Below are positions 1 through 7,086 of a stretch of 12,592 bases of DNA, one piece after another. Each line of letters starts with the position of its first letter. Within the stretch, counting starts at the first letter, position 1. Source of the DNA: Candidatus Cloacimonadota bacterium (GTDB lineage Bacteria; Cloacimonadota; Cloacimonadia; Cloacimonadales; TCS61); contig DAOWES010000125.1 in assembly GCA_030638385.1 (NCBI GenBank), positions 1 through 12,592 of the forward strand, written 5' to 3'. The translations under genes and the position numbers were made by a program. The notes under the pieces are model-generated. The model saw nothing but the letters and a program-made list of their open reading frames with translations, was not told the DNA's origin and made no database searches.

Positions 1-1277
1 AGAATTGATGACAATTTTTTCCATTGCCAGAGATATTTTATTTTAATTTTTAAGATATCACCAATTTTTATTAGTTGTAATAAAGCAATAACTCCGATTG
101 ATACTACAGTAGCAATAGCCGGTCCAATAAATCCAAAAATATTTATAAATAAATAATTCAAAATAAAGTTTAAAAATAGAGTAATAACTGAATATCGAAT
201 TATAAGCTTAGATTTTCCTAAGATCAAAAGCACATTTCCAAAAACAGTAATTTTTATTAATTGTGAAATTAGATAAATGCTAAAGACTTGTGAACTTTCA
301 GAATATTTTAATGAGAAAATAATTATCATTGCTTCTTTAGCATAAAAGATAAAGAAGATAGTAATAGGAAATATTATCAAACTTACCTTAATTATTGATT
401 TGTTCCATTTATCAACAAACTCATTAACCTTATTCTCCTTATACAAATTGACTAGTAATGGCATTAACACGGCCATAGCTGAAGTCGACAGAATCATAAG
501 AAAAGGAATTTCAAAAGCACCATTTGAATATATTGCATATTCTTTGGGAGTAAAAAAAGTAGAAATCATTATTTGATCCATTTTCCTAATTAAAATACCA
601 ATCATTGCTGCCAAACCTAATGGTAAAGTAAATAAAATTTGTTCCTTCAGCATTGCTAAATCAATTTTAAACCTTACATCTTTGAAAAGCTTTAATATTA
701 TTATAAAATACACTAAAAATTGAACAATAGAAAACAATATTAGTACCTTTAAAATATTATCTAAGTTTAGTTTTAAGTATATCGAAATTAGAATAAATAT
801 TAGTTTTATTAAACCTAATCCAAAACCCAATATCCCTACAATATTTACTTTTTTAATACTAATAAACACATTAGCATAACTCTGAGAAGGTAAATAAAAT
901 AATGATGCAATTGAAAATATTTTCAAATAAAGTTCAAGTTGTTCATTTCTAAATAAAATTGCAAATTGCCTACTAAAAATAAACATTATCGTAGACATAA
1001 CTATTCCCAAAGCTGATAGTACAATAAAAGTTTGAATAATCATAGTTTTCTGTCTATTGTGCGTAAATAGTGGAACAAAATAATTTATACTATTAGGGAT
1101 TCCTAATGTAAATATCACAACTAAAGTTGAGAAAACAAGCATTACTTGCCTATAATTACCAAATTCTTGCATAGTAAGATAGCGAGCTAGAATTATCGCA
1201 ATCAACAATAGTATTATTTTTTCGCTAGATTTTCCAATTACTACAAATAATGTTTGCATAGAAAGGGAATGATTCAT
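1..1277 (-). CDS. Wzx-like polysaccharide flippase (MOP superfamily), C-terminus cut by window edge
   Basis: Reading the minus strand from the ATG at 1277 gives 425 codons with no stop before the left edge, so the 3' end is missing. The product is very hydrophobic, with a series of membrane helices separated by short charged loops. It starts MNHSLSMQTLFVVIGKSSEK and then has LARYLTMQEFGNYRQ, a pattern typical of oligosaccharide flippases (PST/MOP superfamily), where an ARYL..EFG.Y/FR segment follows the first helix. Such proteins move lipid-linked glycan units across the inner membrane. The family is usually about 420-500 residues, so little is missing. The start lies two bases after the stop of the upstream Wzz-like gene (TAATAATG), implying translational coupling and a shared surface-polysaccharide operon. 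The substrate cannot be told from sequence. The flippase class is fairly sure; membership of a specific Wzx subfamily is not. Confidence 0.87.
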   Translation of the reverse strand, partial: MNHSLSMQTLFVVIGKSSEKIILLLIAIILARYLTMQEFGNYRQVMLVFSTLVVIFTLGIPNSINYFVPLFTHNRQKTMIIQTFIVLSALGIVMSTIMFIFSRQFAILFRNEQLELYLKIFSIASLFYLPSQSYANVFISIKKVNIVGILGFGLGLIKLIFILISIYLKLNLDNILKVLILFSIVQFLVYFIIILKLFKDVRFKIDLAMLKEQILFTLPLGLAAMIGILIRKMDQIMISTFFTPKEYAIYSNGAFEIPFLMILSTSAMAVLMPLLVNLYKENKVNEFVDKWNKSIIKVSLIIFPITIFFIFYAKEAMIIIFSLKYSESSQVFSIYLISQLIKITVFGNVLLILGKSKLIIRYSVITLFLNFILNYLFINIFGFIGPAIATVVSIGVIALLQLIKIGDILKIKIKYLWQWKKLSSI

Positions 1278-1279
1278 TA

Positions 1280-2470
1280 TTATTTTTTAAAGAATGTTAC
1301 TTTAATTTGATTAATTTTTTCATTTCTCTCTTCATTTTTTTTAATCTCATTAATAGCTTCAAAAATATAACTCAATATACAGCTTACAAATAATGCAAAA
1401 ATAAATGAAAAAACACATATACTCGCACGTCTTGGTTTAGTTCTTTGTCCTGCTGGTATTGCTTTATCAAGAACCTCAATTACTGGAGCCTCCTGTAATT
1501 CATTAATTTTTGCCTGTTCAAATTGAGGATATAAAAACAAAAAAAGTTGTTCATTTATTTTACTCTGCATTTTTAAATTTAAATATTCAATAGTATACTC
1601 AGGTAAATCAGAAATTGCAAGCCCATATTTCGTACCATTCTCTGGATCAGATTTCTCAATTTTATTTTTTTGTTTTATAGCAATTGTTAACTCATCATTA
1701 ATTCTTTTAATCTTTACAGAATTCTCATCGTAATTTAATAAAGCAATTTCTTTTCTCATTTCCAATTGTTGAATTTCTAATAAAAAAGTAGAATAAAGCG
1801 ACATTGTTGCATCAATTTGTGACTCAAGATCAATAATATTAGTTCTTTTTTGAAATTCTAAAATTTCACTATTCATTAAATCTTTTCTTATTTCTAATTC
1901 TTTTAATCGTTCACCAATAAACAATTTTTGTTTCTTACTTGAAGTAATTCTTTGTTTATTAATATATTCTTCTAATGATTTCCAATAATAATTAACAATC
2001 TCAGCAGATAAATATTTATCTTTTGTTATAGCACTTATTGTAATTAATCCAGAATCATCATCTTCTACTACAGAAACAACACCATTTAATAATTTTAAAA
2101 CCGCTTTTTCCATCATAAGCAATGAATCTGCTGTTGCAATTTGAAAATATTTTTCTAAATTAAATTCATTGATCACATTTTCAGCAAATGATCTGCTTTT
2201 CATAATGTTGATTAATTCATCAGACTGTGTGTTCAGTGATTTCCCTAGAAATGACAAATTCGATCCTAATAATTGATTTGCAATTAAATCAGCTGAAGAG
2301 CTCTGATTATTTGAACGTAAAATAGTTGCTTTAGATGTCCAATATAAGGGTGTAAGCATACTATATACAATTGCTAACACACTAACAATTAACACTGTAA
2401 AAAAAATAAATTTCTTATGTTTGGCCAATACTAACAAAACATCTAATATATCTATCTGTTTATTTTCCAT
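1280..2470 (-). CDS. Wzz/GNVR-type polysaccharide chain-length determinant protein (no kinase domain)
   Basis: This 396-residue inner-membrane protein has the classic polysaccharide co-polymerase layout. A cytoplasmic N-terminus is followed by a helix at about residues 21-39, then a long periplasmic region rich in E, K, L and I that looks coiled-coil (about 180-270). A PEYTIEYLNLKMQ segment and the proline/arginine stretch AIPAGQRTKPRR precede the second helix (about 349-370), and a short charged cytoplasmic tail follows. The proline-rich stretch before helix 2 is typical of Wzz/GNVR proteins, which set O-antigen or exopolysaccharide length with a Wzy polymerase. No Walker motif or tyrosine-rich tail follows, so it lacks the fused BY-kinase. 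The ATG at 2470 is preceded by AAGGAAA at good spacing. The flippase gene follows after two bases. Family assignment is firm; the glycan controlled is unknown. Confidence 0.9.
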   Translation of the reverse strand: MENKQIDILDVLLVLAKHKKFIFFTVLIVSVLAIVYSMLTPLYWTSKATILRSNNQSSSADLIANQLLGSNLSFLGKSLNTQSDELINIMKSRSFAENVINEFNLEKYFQIATADSLLMMEKAVLKLLNGVVSVVEDDDSGLITISAITKDKYLSAEIVNYYWKSLEEYINKQRITSSKKQKLFIGERLKELEIRKDLMNSEILEFQKRTNIIDLESQIDATMSLYSTFLLEIQQLEMRKEIALLNYDENSVKIKRINDELTIAIKQKNKIEKSDPENGTKYGLAISDLPEYTIEYLNLKMQSKINEQLFLFLYPQFEQAKINELQEAPVIEVLDKAIPAGQRTKPRRASICVFSFIFALFVSCILSYIFEAINEIKKNEERNEKINQIKVTFFKK

Positions 2471-2586
2471 ATAATTTCCTTTTCATAAATTTTTTTTGTT
2501 AAAAACTTTGTTAACAGCTGATTTGTCAATTGAAATTATGAACAGATCAGTATCTAAGCGGAGTATTTGGAAATATGATAAATATA

Positions 2587-2801
2587 AAAGCCCCCTCCGG
2601 GCTTAACTTTGCGGGAACAAAGTGACAGCGGAGTGAAAAACGGAGGAGCGTGGACGAGGTGACAAGCAAAGTTAAGAATAAAGTGACAGCAGAGTGAAGT
2701 CCGAACTAACCGCGACATTAAGAACGAAAAATTCCCGACTCCCTTCTCCGGCGTACCGGATTAGAGAGTCGGATCTTTTTCGTCTTTGGGGCTTTATTCG
2801 G
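2587..2801 (+). repeat. REP-like hairpin repeat, copy 1 (solo, between wzz-like and peptidase genes)
   Basis: This occupies most of the 442-base gap between two divergent genes. It starts with AAAGCCCC (2587-2594) and has the matching GGGGCTTT at 2788-2795, an 8-bp terminal inverted repeat. Inside is the family core CTTAACTTTGCGGGAACAAA (from 2602), whose first 11 bases recur inverted at 2666-2676. A second degenerate AAAGTGACAGC unit lies near 2680. The family's 34-nt hairpin is at 2737-2770: outer stem GACTC/GAGTC, inner stem TCCGG/CCGGA, loop CGTA. A T-rich tail and GGGGCTTTATTCGG (ending 2801) follow. Copies 2 and 3 are at 5386-5523 and 6187-6350, in the same orientation. No gene lies within it. 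The rest of the gap holds only leader sequence for the flanking genes. Confidence 0.88.
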
Positions 2802-2912
2802 AACAATAAAATTTAATCAAAAATCTCAAATTAAAATTGACAATTCAAATTCCCCTCATCTTTTAGCTTTTTTATCAATAATCTCTTTAATAATTTTCAA
2901 TCGGAGGGGAAA

Positions 2913-5381
2913 ATGAAAAATTGTTTTATATCGCTAATATTAATTTTTGTTTTTACGAATATGCTGGCAACTAGTAGAAACATCAACCCGGATAAAAATG
3001 GAGATCCTTGGATTGTGACTGATTTCCCCACAAATACCGAGCAAGAGAATGTAAATATTATTTCATTAAAAACACTTCTTAAAGAAAACAATTTTAGGCT
3101 AAAAAGAAATCTTCCCTACAAAGTTGATAATTCTAAGCTTCCATATTTCAGATCTGTTTTTAGACAAACTCATGGCTCTTGCTCGCAAGCAGCAGGCGTG
3201 GCTTATACATTCACCTATGAGATTAATCGGATAAGAAAAACAAAAGCGAATTCATACACTACAAGTTATCCAACTCATTACACTTACAATTTTTTAAATA
3301 ACGGAGAAGATACAGGTTCACACTTCATTTCAGGTTGGAAAATCATCAAAGAACATGGCTGCCCGAACGTCCAAACTTATGGTGGGTTAAGCGCCCCCCT
3401 ACATCATTGGATGTCTGGTTACGAAAAATATCGAGCTGCAATGAGCAACCGAATTAAAGATATTTACAGTATAAAAATTCAAACTGCTAATGATATTATT
3501 GTAATGAAAAATTGGTTCATAAACCATCTTTCTGATGCCGAAGATGGTGGGATATTCTGTTTTGCTGCTGGTATTTCCTACGCAACATTTAGCGTTTTAC
3601 CACCTGAAAGCGAAGCAGCTACTTCGATGGTTGTGAAAAAATGGAGTTCATTGATTGATCATGCTATGACAGTTGTGGGATACAATGATTCTCTAAAATT
3701 TGATTTTAATAATGATGGCAAGTTCACTAATAATATCGATTTGAATAATGATGGCGTTATCGATGTACGAGATTGGGAAATGGGCGGAGTCAAGATTGTG
3801 AACAGCTGGGGCACAAACTGGGGAAACAGCGGAACCTTTTATATGATGTACAAGCATCTTGCCGATAATAGCGCTCATGGTGGGATTTATGATAATGAGC
3901 TTTCTTGCATAACTGTTTTAGAATCTTATACTCCCATAATTACTACAAAATATTCCATAATACATGACTCTCGAGCTAGAATAAGACTATCTCTTGGCGT
4001 TAGCGAGACAGACAAAAATAAACCTACGTTTAAAAAAGAGGTCAGTTTTTTGAATAATTATGATGGAAAAATTTCCCTCGCCACTGAATTTGCTTTCGAT
4101 TTGACTCCATTACTTAGCCAAAAAGATGTGAATAAAAATCTAAAATACTACCTCATCGCTGAAGAAGAGGATAATGCAAACAAGTATTCAGGCTCTATAC
4201 TATCTTGTGTTTCCTACAAAAATGATGTTGAATCAAAAATTATCATTAAAGAAAATTCTCCCAAAAAAATAGATGGAAAAACTACAATTAAATTTACAGA
4301 GAAAGTTAACATAAAACCTCCATTAATTATTACAAATTCCTTACCATCCGTAAAAAAAGGTGAACAGTTCACATACCAATTGGAATCTGACACTCCAAAT
4401 CAAAATCTTTCTTGGAATTTAGAATATTACGATATCAATAATGAATCTAAGAAATATCATGAATTATCCGATGAGCAAATAGTTTATGCGGATAACTGGT
4501 GGGATGGATTTCATGAATTAGATTTAGCATTTGATTTCCCTTTTTATGGTGAAGTATATGATAAAATATATATCTCTACCAATGGAGCGATTAATTTTGA
4601 GAACAGAACAAATTCGATAAATGGCTCAAGCGATCTACAGAAAGATGCATCTATTTCGTGCTTTCTTTCAAGCCTTTATCTGAATCCTATTAATGGAGAT
4701 GCCATCAAAGTTAAAACAGAAAATTCAACAGTCACCATCCAATGGGAAGCTGTTAATTCAATAAATAATTCACCAATTCGTGGAACAATCAAACTTCATA
4801 ATGATGGTACAATCAAGATTTTCTATCCTTCAGATAACCCCAATTCGCTTACAGCAGGAATATCATCAGGAGAAAATGGATTCCAGACATTTAATATTCA
4901 ACCTAAAAAAATGCAATCTTTCCACCTTGATTACAACAACATACCAACCACTATTAAACTCGCTTCAGATGGCACCATCTCCGGCTATTGCCCTTTAGAT
5001 AACTACTATCATGAACTTCCTATAGTGGTTAGTGATATCAATGGACTTTCTTCACGAAAAAATGTTGCATTTTCTGTTTTACCAGATTACTCAGAAAATA
5101 TTGATGAGTTAAAAATCAGCATTGCACCAAACCCTTTCAATAATTCTACATCAATACTTTTTGATGTGAAAAATGGAAATAAGCAAAGTTCAATAAAAAT
5201 CTACAATATAAAAGGTCAATTAGTCAGAACTTTAATAAGTGAAACTCTTCCTGAAGGGCGGCAATTAGTAAAATGGTTTGGAGATGATAATAGTAATAAA
5301 AAAGTATCGAGCGGATTTTATTTTTGTAAGATAAAAAACGGTAAATTCAATATCATAAAAAAACTAACATATATCCAATAA
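2913..5381 (+). CDS. Secreted papain-family (C1) cysteine peptidase with C-terminal FlgD/Por-type domain
   Basis: This is an 822-residue exported protein. Residues 1-19 form a signal peptide (short basic start, hydrophobic ISLILIFVF core, cleavage probably near MLA). The peptidase domain spans about 75-340. The catalytic Cys is C90 in HGSCSQAAG, the His is H250 in DHAMTVVGYN, and the Asn is N297 in VNSWGTNWGNSG, the usual papain order. Between H250 and N297 sits an insert with two DxNxDG calcium-loop motifs (264-289). Downstream come an Ig-like stretch (about 470-500), a beta-rich segment with FDFPFYGEVYDKIYISTNG (about 535-680), and from about 735 an FlgD-like sorting or anchoring domain with APNPFNNST and KIYNIKGQLVRTL. 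This domain combination is common in FCB-group secreted enzymes. The start is supported by GGAGG at 2903-2907. The stop lies 5 bases before repeat copy 2. Proteolysis is inferred from the intact triad; the substrate is unknown. Confidence 0.9.
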   Translation: MKNCFISLILIFVFTNMLATSRNINPDKNGDPWIVTDFPTNTEQENVNIISLKTLLKENNFRLKRNLPYKVDNSKLPYFRSVFRQTHGSCSQAAGVAYTFTYEINRIRKTKANSYTTSYPTHYTYNFLNNGEDTGSHFISGWKIIKEHGCPNVQTYGGLSAPLHHWMSGYEKYRAAMSNRIKDIYSIKIQTANDIIVMKNWFINHLSDAEDGGIFCFAAGISYATFSVLPPESEAATSMVVKKWSSLIDHAMTVVGYNDSLKFDFNNDGKFTNNIDLNNDGVIDVRDWEMGGVKIVNSWGTNWGNSGTFYMMYKHLADNSAHGGIYDNELSCITVLESYTPIITTKYSIIHDSRARIRLSLGVSETDKNKPTFKKEVSFLNNYDGKISLATEFAFDLTPLLSQKDVNKNLKYYLIAEEEDNANKYSGSILSCVSYKNDVESKIIIKENSPKKIDGKTTIKFTEKVNIKPPLIITNSLPSVKKGEQFTYQLESDTPNQNLSWNLEYYDINNESKKYHELSDEQIVYADNWWDGFHELDLAFDFPFYGEVYDKIYISTNGAINFENRTNSINGSSDLQKDASISCFLSSLYLNPINGDAIKVKTENSTVTIQWEAVNSINNSPIRGTIKLHNDGTIKIFYPSDNPNSLTAGISSGENGFQTFNIQPKKMQSFHLDYNNIPTTIKLASDGTISGYCPLDNYYHELPIVVSDINGLSSRKNVAFSVLPDYSENIDELKISIAPNPFNNSTSILFDVKNGNKQSSIKIYNIKGQLVRTLISETLPEGRQLVKWFGDDNSNKKVSSGFYFCKIKNGKFNIIKKLTYIQ

Positions 5382-5385
5382 GATT

Positions 5386-5523
5386 CCCCCGTCCTTAACT
5401 TTGCGGGAACAAAGTGACAGCGGAGTTAAGAACGAGAGTTGCGGCCAAAAAATTCTCGACTCCCTTCTCCGGAGTACCGGATTAGAGAGTCGAGTCTTTT
5501 TTGTCTTTTGGGGCTTTATTCGG
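5386..5523 (+). repeat. REP-like hairpin repeat, copy 2 (3' flank of the RAYT gene, overlapping its end)
   Basis: This is the shortest and cleanest copy. It has a CCCCC start, the core CTTAACTTTGCGGGAACAAA (from 5394) closing with GTTAAG (5425-5430), a short spacer, and the 34-nt hairpin at 5458-5491 with loop AGTA. A T-rich tail and GGGGCTTTATTCGG (5510-5523) follow. Its right part matches copy 1 almost base for base from the hairpin through this last block. The minus-strand transposase gene ends inside it: the stop (5482-5484) is in the hairpin, and the last 13 codons exactly fill the block to 5523. On the plus strand it begins 5 bases after the peptidase stop. Confidence 0.9.
5458..5509 (+). 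terminator. Possible intrinsic terminator for the peptidase gene, formed by the repeat hairpin
   Basis: The 34-nt hairpin of repeat copy 2 (5458-5491) is extended in this copy by three more pairs (CTC before, GAG after), giving eight consecutive outer pairs. It is soon followed by CTTTTTTGTCTTTT. The hairpin plus U-rich run lies about 75 bases past the peptidase stop, so it could end that transcript. Against this, the stem has internal mismatches and the T-run begins a few bases after the stem. The sequence is also primarily a repeat element, so termination is an inferred secondary role. Confidence 0.4.
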
Positions 5524-6099
5524 GATACTAAATAAATAATCCTCAATTTCATTAAATTCTTTTTCTTTGTATTCAATCAATTCGCGATAATAATTATGTG
5601 ATTCAAAATTATCTTTTAAAAGTTCATCATCAAATAAAACACCTTCTCTTTCACCAATCCATTCAAGATAATTTGAAAATTTCCACTTACACAAATCTTT
5701 CACTAAACCAGCTTTTAATGGATTTAGATGAATATAAGAACAAATTTTTAACAAATATTCATCATTATTGATTTTCTTATGTTGTAATTTACCGCAAAAG
5801 ACTTTTCCTTTTCGCTTATATTTATGATTAAAATGTAATGCGTATGAAGTTAAGAATTTATTGAAAATTTCATAAATTGGTTTGTCACTCTTCTGCTTCA
5901 CACAAAAATGAAAATGATTTGGCATCAAGCAATATGAAAAGATTCCAAGTTCGCATGATTTAAAATTCTTTTTCAATTTTGATAAAAAATAGTGATAATC
6001 GTCTTCTTCATAAAACAGATCAATCTCATATACTGAATGGTTATAGATATGAAACAGCTTATCCTTTACGAATTCTTCTTTTTTACACCTCAATTTCAT
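5482..6099 (-). CDS. REP-associated tyrosine transposase (RAYT, Y1/IS200-like HUH fold)
   Basis: This is a single-domain Y1 transposase, 205 residues from the ATG at 6099. Diagnostic motifs are the HUH pair in YCLMPNHFHF (H62, H64), the likely nucleophile Y86 in TSYALHFNHKYKRKG, and the RAYT hallmark SYIHLNPLKAGLV (about 121-133). The N-terminal KLFHIYNHSVYEIDLF matches the usual first strand. In known cases RAYTs cut and join single-stranded REP hairpins. Here hairpin repeats flank the gene on both sides (5386-5523 and 6187-6350), and the stop and last 13 codons lie within the downstream repeat. The reading frame also extends to a TTG at 6135, but homology starts after the ATG, so I prefer the latter; its only nearby purine run is AAAGGGGGG directly abutting. 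All catalytic residues are present, so it may be active. No terminal target-site duplications were identified. Confidence 0.92.
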   Translation of the reverse strand: MKLRCKKEEFVKDKLFHIYNHSVYEIDLFYEEDDYHYFLSKLKKNFKSCELGIFSYCLMPNHFHFCVKQKSDKPIYEIFNKFLTSYALHFNHKYKRKGKVFCGKLQHKKINNDEYLLKICSYIHLNPLKAGLVKDLCKWKFSNYLEWIGEREGVLFDDELLKDNFESHNYYRELIEYKEKEFNEIEDYLFSIPNKAPKDKKDSTL

Positions 6100-6186
6100 C
6101 CCCCCTTTGCAAATAGAACTTTCAATACACGGCAACTATCCAAATCATTTTGTTTGATAGCAAGCCAAAAAAAATTCCCGCCCGGA

Positions 6187-6350
6187 CTTAACTTTGCGGG
6201 AACGAAGTGACAGCGGAGTTAAGAACGGAGTTGGAACAAAGTGACAGCGGAGTTAAAAACGGGACGGAATTAAAACCGGAGTTAACTCCGGGGGCTATGC
6301 CCGAAATCCCCGACTCCCTTCTCCGGAGTACCGGATTAGAGAGTCAGGTC
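6187..6350 (+). repeat. REP-like hairpin repeat, copy 3 (5' flank of the RAYT gene)
   Basis: The family core starts at 6187 (CTTAACTTTGCGGGAAC, with one G for A change after it) and closes with GTTAAG at 6218-6223. The GGAACAAAGTGACAGCGGAG sub-unit is then repeated in tandem at 6233-6252. A perfect 16-bp palindrome follows at 6276-6291, then the 34-nt hairpin at 6312-6345, identical in sequence to that of copy 2. The downstream GGGGCTTTATT block of copies 1 and 2 is absent; the sequence diverges after about 6350. It is in the same orientation as the other copies and sits in the 352-base gap between the RAYT start and the YhcH-like gene. Just beyond it, GGAGC/GCTCC (6355-6369) forms a small extra hairpin. 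Confidence 0.88.
6276..6291. repeat. Perfect 16-bp palindrome inside repeat copy 3
   Basis: CCGGAGTTAACTCCGG reads the same on both strands. It contains the GGAGTTAA of the repeat core joined to its own reverse complement. This suggests it arose by an inverted duplication of part of the repeat. It is absent from copies 1 and 2. Confidence 0.85.
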
Positions 6351-6451
6351 TTTCGGAGCTTAATGCTCCCTTGATCCAAAATAATTTGACGAATATCATA
6401 ACCAAAAGTTAAGAGAGCGTGAATATAAGATGTTTTGAAAAGGAGAAAAAG

Positions 6452-6901
6452 ATGATTCTAGATATAATAACAAATTGTAAGCGTTACATAAATCTGCATT
6501 CAAGCTTCGAGCAAGCTTTTGAATTTCTGAAACGAAATGATCTTGCTGAATTGCCTGAAGGCAAATATGAGATTGATGGAGAAAATATTTATGCAATTGT
6601 TGCCAAAGATGCCGGCCGTCAACCGGAAGAGGCTCAACTTGAAACACATCAGAAATATATCGATATCCAAATGATTTTAGCAGGAACCGATAATATGGGG
6701 TGGAAACCCAAAGTAGATTGCTTGCATCCGACCACAAAATATGATGAGATTGCTGATATCCAATTTTTTTCTGATAAACCGAATACTTTTCTAAGAGTAA
6801 AAGAGAATAGTTTTGCAATTTTCTTCCCGAAAGATGCACACTTACCACTAATTTCAAACGAGATAATTCATAAAGTAGTAGTGAAAATTGCCGTAGATTA
6901 G
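6452..6901 (+). CDS. YhcH/YjgK/YiaL family protein (DUF386)
   Basis: This small soluble protein of 149 residues is the normal length for the family. Matching features are the N-terminal FEQAFEFLKRNDLAELPEGKYEIDG, the central ETHQKYIDIQMILAGTDNMGW block with conserved His and acidic residues, and FLRVKENSFAIFFPKDAHLP near the end, which resembles the cupin-like strand that helps bind a metal. Some members take part in sugar or sialic-acid catabolism or are labelled evolved beta-galactosidase beta-subunits, but the activity of most is unproven. An in-frame GTG exists at 6419, but the ATG at 6452 has AGGAG six bases upstream and starts the conserved domain, so I chose it. No sugar-catabolism neighbours are present, so the substrate cannot be inferred. 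Repeat copy 3 lies upstream; no clear promoter was found. Confidence 0.9.
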   Translation: MILDIITNCKRYINLHSSFEQAFEFLKRNDLAELPEGKYEIDGENIYAIVAKDAGRQPEEAQLETHQKYIDIQMILAGTDNMGWKPKVDCLHPTTKYDEIADIQFFSDKPNTFLRVKENSFAIFFPKDAHLPLISNEIIHKVVVKIAVD

Positions 6902-7052
6902 GATTAATTTACTACAAATTTTCAAGCTGCGTTTATAAGCCAAAGACAAACAAATTAAATAGGCTTAAATATTCCAAAGTTTAATTTTAGTTAGTATAAT
7001 AAAATAAATTCTAATTGGGATTTGTTAAATAAGAAAAATAGTCATTCTACAC

Positions 7053-7086
7053 TTTTTCGCCAAAACTCTTTTGAGAAAGCGAAAAA
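7053..7086 (-). terminator. Hairpin abutting the tmRNA 3' end (possible terminator or processing signal)
   Basis: TTTTTCGC (7053-7060) and GCGAAAAA (7079-7086) form a perfect 8-bp inverted repeat directly next to the CCA end of tmRNA. An inner CAAAA/TTTTG stem lies at 7061-7073. On the minus strand the T-run precedes rather than follows the stem. It is therefore not a textbook intrinsic terminator and may instead mark the 3' trailer removed during tmRNA maturation. Confidence 0.5.

Noticed and set aside
2524..2529. TTGACA on the minus strand as the -35 box of the wzz-like operon
   Set aside because: No acceptable -10 hexamer lies 16-18 bases downstream, and chance TTGACA is likely in such AT-rich sequence.
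2837..2842. TTGACA on the plus strand as the -35 box of the peptidase gene
   Set aside because: The sequence 17-18 bases downstream (CTTTTA or TTTTAG) is a poor -10 box, so the pairing is not supported.
5364..5576. A 70-codon minus-strand open frame through repeat copy 2
   Set aside because: It overlaps the RAYT gene in another frame and is made mostly of repeat sequence read through; no domain or start signal.
2587..6350. The three repeat copies as a CRISPR array
   Set aside because: Copies are hundreds to thousands of bases apart, differ in length, contain internal hairpins and are separated by genes; there are no regular spacers and no cas genes.
6396..6857. A 153-codon open frame on the minus strand
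   Set aside because: It lies opposite the YhcH-like gene, has no recognisable domain or ribosome binding site, and is a shadow of that gene's codon usage.
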